In this document: piece by piece, positions 6,749 through 8,715 of the stretch | Layout: each line of letters begins with the position of its first letter | How positions within the stretch are numbered: the first letter of the stretch is position 1 | Source of the DNA: an uncultured Prosthecobacter sp. | GTDB lineage: Bacteria; Verrucomicrobiota; Verrucomicrobiia; Verrucomicrobiales; Verrucomicrobiaceae | Direction: 5' to 3' | Assembly (NCBI GenBank): GCA_937941745.1 | Contig: CALDGV010000834.1 | Span: 1 to 8,715 of the forward strand | Length of the DNA: 8,715 bases | Position numbers and translations under genes: made by a program | The notes under the pieces: model-generated | Told to the model about the DNA's origin: nothing | Seen by the model: only the letters and a program-made list of their open reading frames with translations | The model's database searches: none

Positions 6749-7636
6749 ATGCACGCCCCCGCCGCCATCCAGGAACTATCCGAAACGCACACACTCGGCG
6801 CAGGCACGGAATATCGTGTGGTGCGGGCCAGCGCGGAGGACAACCGGCCCTGGATCCGCGGCGCACCCGTGTGTGGCACGCTGAAGACGCACCGAATCTG
6901 CCACGCAGGCATCATGACGGCGCAGGCCCCCTACCGGATTGTGCGGATGCATCAGAGCGGGCTTTATTTCCTCGCCTGCCTGAGCGGAGAAGGCCGGGTG
7001 CTGGTGGACGGGCGCTGGCAGAAATGTGGTGCAGGCATGGCGGTGGCACTCCCACCCTTCATGGTGAATGCCTTCGAGGCGGTGAAAGGGAAGGCCTGGC
7101 GCTGCTGCTGGGTGCGCTACGAACAGGTGGTGGGCCAGCAGCCGATCTTGAGCAGCAGTTCACCGCTGATGGCCGCATTCAGCGGACAAGCGCTGTATGC
7201 GGCGATCGAAGGACTGATCGAAGAGGCGGCACATGAGGCAAAGCCTGCGGCGATGTTTCACTGGGTGGAGCTGGTGCAGAACTACGTGGAACGCTTTGCC
7301 CAGCCCTGGCAGCAGGATGACCGCCTGTGGCGGCTCTGGGAGATGGTGGCGGCGGATGTGGGCAAGGATTGGACGCTTGATGAGCTGGCACACCAGGCGC
7401 ATGTAAGCGCAGAGCACCTGCGCCGACTCTGCCGCAAGGCGCTGGGCCGCACGCCGATGCATCACGTGACGTGGCTGCGCATGCGCAAGGCCTGCGAACT
7501 CCTCTCCACCACCAATCTGAAGATCGAGACAGTCTCCCACACCGTGGGCTATCAGAACCCCTTCGTCTTCAGCAACACCTTCAAGAAATGGATCGGCTGG
7601 AGGCCGAGCGAGCACCGGGCCCGGGCCCAGGCATGA
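6749..7636 (+). CDS. AraC family transcriptional regulator
   Basis: A 295-residue protein with the normal AraC layout. Residues about 40-125 look like a cupin-type sensing domain (SGLYFLACLSGEGRVLVDGR, then GMAVALPPFMVNAFE). Residues about 140-190 are a helical linker. Residues 195-290 are the DNA-binding domain with two helix-turn-helix units: DWTLDELAHQAHVSAEHLRRL (207-227) and LKIETVSHTVGYQN with PFVFSNTFKKWIGWRPSEHR (257-290). The second matches the family signature. The ligand is unknown; the cupin-like front usually means a sugar or other small molecule. Divergence from the PEP-hydrolase-like gene and the repeats between them make that gene the prime candidate target. ATG 6749 has no Shine-Dalgarno. 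The C-terminus ends in a GC-rich palindrome, GGGCCCGGGCCC (7617-7628). Confidence 0.9.
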   Translation: MHAPAAIQELSETHTLGAGTEYRVVRASAEDNRPWIRGAPVCGTLKTHRICHAGIMTAQAPYRIVRMHQSGLYFLACLSGEGRVLVDGRWQKCGAGMAVALPPFMVNAFEAVKGKAWRCCWVRYEQVVGQQPILSSSSPLMAAFSGQALYAAIEGLIEEAAHEAKPAAMFHWVELVQNYVERFAQPWQQDDRLWRLWEMVAADVGKDWTLDELAHQAHVSAEHLRRLCRKALGRTPMHHVTWLRMRKACELLSTTNLKIETVSHTVGYQNPFVFSNTFKKWIGWRPSEHRARAQA

Positions 7637-7670
7637 TCCTGATGCGCCGTTGAGGTTGCAATAAGGCGTG

Positions 7671-7688
7671 CGGCATGGCTTCATGCCG
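7671..7688 (+). promoter_or_regulatory. Hairpin immediately before the PagL-like start codon
   Basis: CGGCATG (7671-7677) and CATGCCG (7682-7688) form a perfect 7-bp stem with a GCTT loop, ending 3 nt before the ATG at 7692. No T-run follows, so it does not look like a terminator. In mRNA it would cover the ribosome-binding zone. It also contains ATG 7675, which opens a six-codon frame whose TGA overlaps the gene's ATG (7692-7695, ATGA). A regulatory role is an inference. Confidence 0.3.
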
Positions 7689-7691
7689 GGC

Positions 7692-8306
7692 ATGAAAAAC
7701 CTCACCGCCGCCCTTTGCGCCAGCCTGCTCAGCCTCGCCGCCCTCGCGTCCGCCAAAGATTCCACCGCCTCCGATGTGCTGCCCTCCACGGTGAAGCCGT
7801 GGGACAAGCATTACGTGGACTTTGAAACAGGCTACCTCTGGAAGGTGGGCGGCAGTACAGAGCGTGACTATGGCATGGTGCCGGTGATGCTGACCTGGCG
7901 CTCACCCGAAGTGCTGGGACTGGATTTCGCCGATGGCTCAAAGCTCTTCATCCGCAACCGTCTCTCCCTGCTGGGACAGTGGATCGAAACAGGACCCGAA
8001 AACCATTACTTTGGCGTCATGGGGGCTCCCTCGATCGAATGGTGGAACGCGGCGGGCACATGGTCTCTCTATGCGGGCATCGGGGGTGGCGCAGGCTGGA
8101 TCGACTCTCAGGGCGTGGTCGGCGGCCAGGGCCAGGACTTCACGCTGAACTGGTTTGCCAATGCAGGTGTGGCCCATGCCATCAATGAGACGATGCAGGT
8201 CCGGGTGGGAGCGATGTTTCAGCACCTTTCCAACGGCGGCGCCACGGATCCGAATCCGGGCGTGAACTCATTGGGCGTCACGGTGGGTCTTTCCTGGGGC
8301 TTCTGA
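7692..8306 (+). CDS. Acyloxyacyl hydrolase / lipid A 3-O-deacylase (PagL)-like outer membrane protein
   Basis: A 204-residue protein. Residues 1-21 are a clear signal peptide (Lys-Asn start, then a Leu/Ala-rich core ending ALASA). The rest is alternating strands rich in Tyr, Trp and Gly, ending SWGF with a C-terminal Phe, typical of an outer-membrane beta-barrel. The PagL-family motif is present: H178 and S180 in FQHLSNGG, then DPNPGVNSLGVTVGLSW. PagL removes the 3-O acyl chain of lipid A with a His-Ser-Glu triad; here the position expected for Glu is N192 (PGVNSLG), so activity may differ from Pseudomonas PagL. ATG 7692 was chosen because it begins the signal peptide cleanly. ATG 7683 is also in frame and would add three residues (MPG), and GTG 7668 would add eight. 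The gene starts 55 bp after the AraC regulator and is followed 11 bp later by the adenylating enzyme, so those two are probably co-transcribed. Confidence 0.75.
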   Translation: MKNLTAALCASLLSLAALASAKDSTASDVLPSTVKPWDKHYVDFETGYLWKVGGSTERDYGMVPVMLTWRSPEVLGLDFADGSKLFIRNRLSLLGQWIETGPENHYFGVMGAPSIEWWNAAGTWSLYAGIGGGAGWIDSQGVVGGQGQDFTLNWFANAGVAHAINETMQVRVGAMFQHLSNGGATDPNPGVNSLGVTVGLSWGF

Positions 8307-8317
8307 TCTGTGCATTC

Positions 8318-8715
8318 ATGAGCCAATTCAGCATCGTCGAGGCCATTCGTGAGCGTGCGCAGGCCGGGGCCACTGCGCTGGTGCAAAAAGACCGCTCACT
8401 GACTTATCAGGAGCTTTTTACGCGCTGTGACGACCTCGCCGCGCAGATCCGCCCCCATCTGGCATCCACGCCAGGTCGGACGGACCGGCTGCGCATCGGT
8501 GTCCATTTCCCCAGTTGCCTCGACTATGTGCCACTGGCGCTGGCCACGCTGGCCGCCGGAGCCTGCTTTGTCCCCATCCCAGATGAATTGGCCGAGGAGG
8601 AGAAGCGCGAACTGCTGACCCGCACCGCCCTGGATCTGGTGCTGGTGATCGAGGCGGCTGCCGCCTGGCTGCCCGACAATGCCCAGAACCTGGGCCGTCT
8701 GGAGGTCAACGGTCA
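8318..8715 (+). CDS. AMP-binding (adenylate-forming) enzyme, N-terminal fragment (runs off window)
   Basis: The frame is open from ATG 8318 to the right edge, giving 132 complete codons. The text is the N-terminal part of an acyl/aminoacyl-AMP ligase of the ANL superfamily: a short leading helix (FSIVEAIRERAQAG), the usual LTYQELFTRCDDLAAQI, then LRIGVHFPSCLDYVPLALAT and LAAGACFVPIPDELAEEEK, matching the standard first subdomain (GxxxPnsxdyvxxxlAxlkAGaxxvPl). The ATP-binding P-loop and substrate pocket lie beyond the window, so fatty acid, amino acid and aryl acid activation cannot be told apart; a non-ribosomal peptide synthetase adenylation domain is possible. It starts 11 bp after the PagL-like stop, indicating one transcript. 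No Shine-Dalgarno is seen before this ATG. Confidence 0.75.
   Translation, partial: MSQFSIVEAIRERAQAGATALVQKDRSLTYQELFTRCDDLAAQIRPHLASTPGRTDRLRIGVHFPSCLDYVPLALATLAAGACFVPIPDELAEEEKRELLTRTALDLVLVIEAAAAWLPDNAQNLGRLEVNG

Noticed and set aside
7617..7628. Twelve-base palindrome GGGCCCGGGCCC at the end of the AraC gene
   Set aside because: It sits within codons for the R/A/Q tail in a GC-rich genome and has no T-run or second copy in the window; probably chance composition.
7786..7802. Inverted repeat CCACGG/CCGTGG with a 5-nt loop
   Set aside because: It lies within the coding region of the PagL-like protein, just after the signal peptide, with no sign of a regulatory role.
1..8715. CRISPR arrays, tRNA or rRNA genes, insertion-sequence ends, toxin-antitoxin or defence genes
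   Set aside because: Looked for on both strands; no regularly spaced repeats, tRNA-like folds, transposase or defence domains were seen.

Overview
The window reads as GC-rich bacterial chromosome with few gaps between genes. The mix of genes points to the Planctomycetota-Verrucomicrobiota side of the tree, most likely a Verrucomicrobiota bacterium of the Prosthecobacter/Verrucomicrobium kind. It holds a propeller-type glycoside-hydrolase-like protein, a phytanoyl-CoA-dioxygenase-family oxygenase, a large glutamine-dependent NAD+ synthetase, an extended GcvH-like protein, a phosphoenolpyruvate-hydrolase-like TIM-barrel protein and a PagL-type outer-membrane protein. The taxon is an inference from gene content, not from a marker gene. 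No rRNA, tRNA, CRISPR array, insertion sequence or phage gene was recognised.

Layout. Positions 2-895 (+) hold the 3' part of a glycosyl-hydrolase-32-like propeller protein, followed by an Fe(II)/2-oxoglutarate oxygenase of the PhyH family (948-1688, +). Converging on it, 6 bp away, is a minus-strand gene for a membrane-anchored or exported protein. That protein joins a CAP-like region, a four-cysteine zinc ribbon and a transglutaminase-like cysteine-protease domain (1695-3080, -). Its promoter is the best in the window and would give an almost leaderless mRNA. Across a 134-bp AT-rich divergent region lies nadE (3215-5149, +), then a GcvH-like lipoyl-domain gene (5243-5722, +). A strong hairpin at 5747-5770 terminates the minus-strand PEP-hydrolase-like gene (5798-6658, -).

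That gene is divergent from an AraC-family regulator (6749-7636, +). The 90 bp between them carry a tandem repeated pattern, GGCAGTG then GTTGACG, that suits an AraC-type operator. The regulator is followed by a PagL-like lipid A deacylase gene (7692-8306, +) with a hairpin just before its start. Eleven bp later begins an AMP-binding (adenylate-forming) enzyme that runs off the right edge (8318-8715, +).

How they fit together. The window looks like several short transcription units rather than one pathway. Three pairings may mean something: AraC regulator with PEP-hydrolase-like enzyme (divergent, likely regulator and target), NAD+ synthetase with GcvH-like protein, and PagL-like protein with acyl-AMP ligase. 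No clear new defence or mobile system is visible. The most unusual single gene is the CAP-like/zinc-ribbon/transglutaminase fusion.
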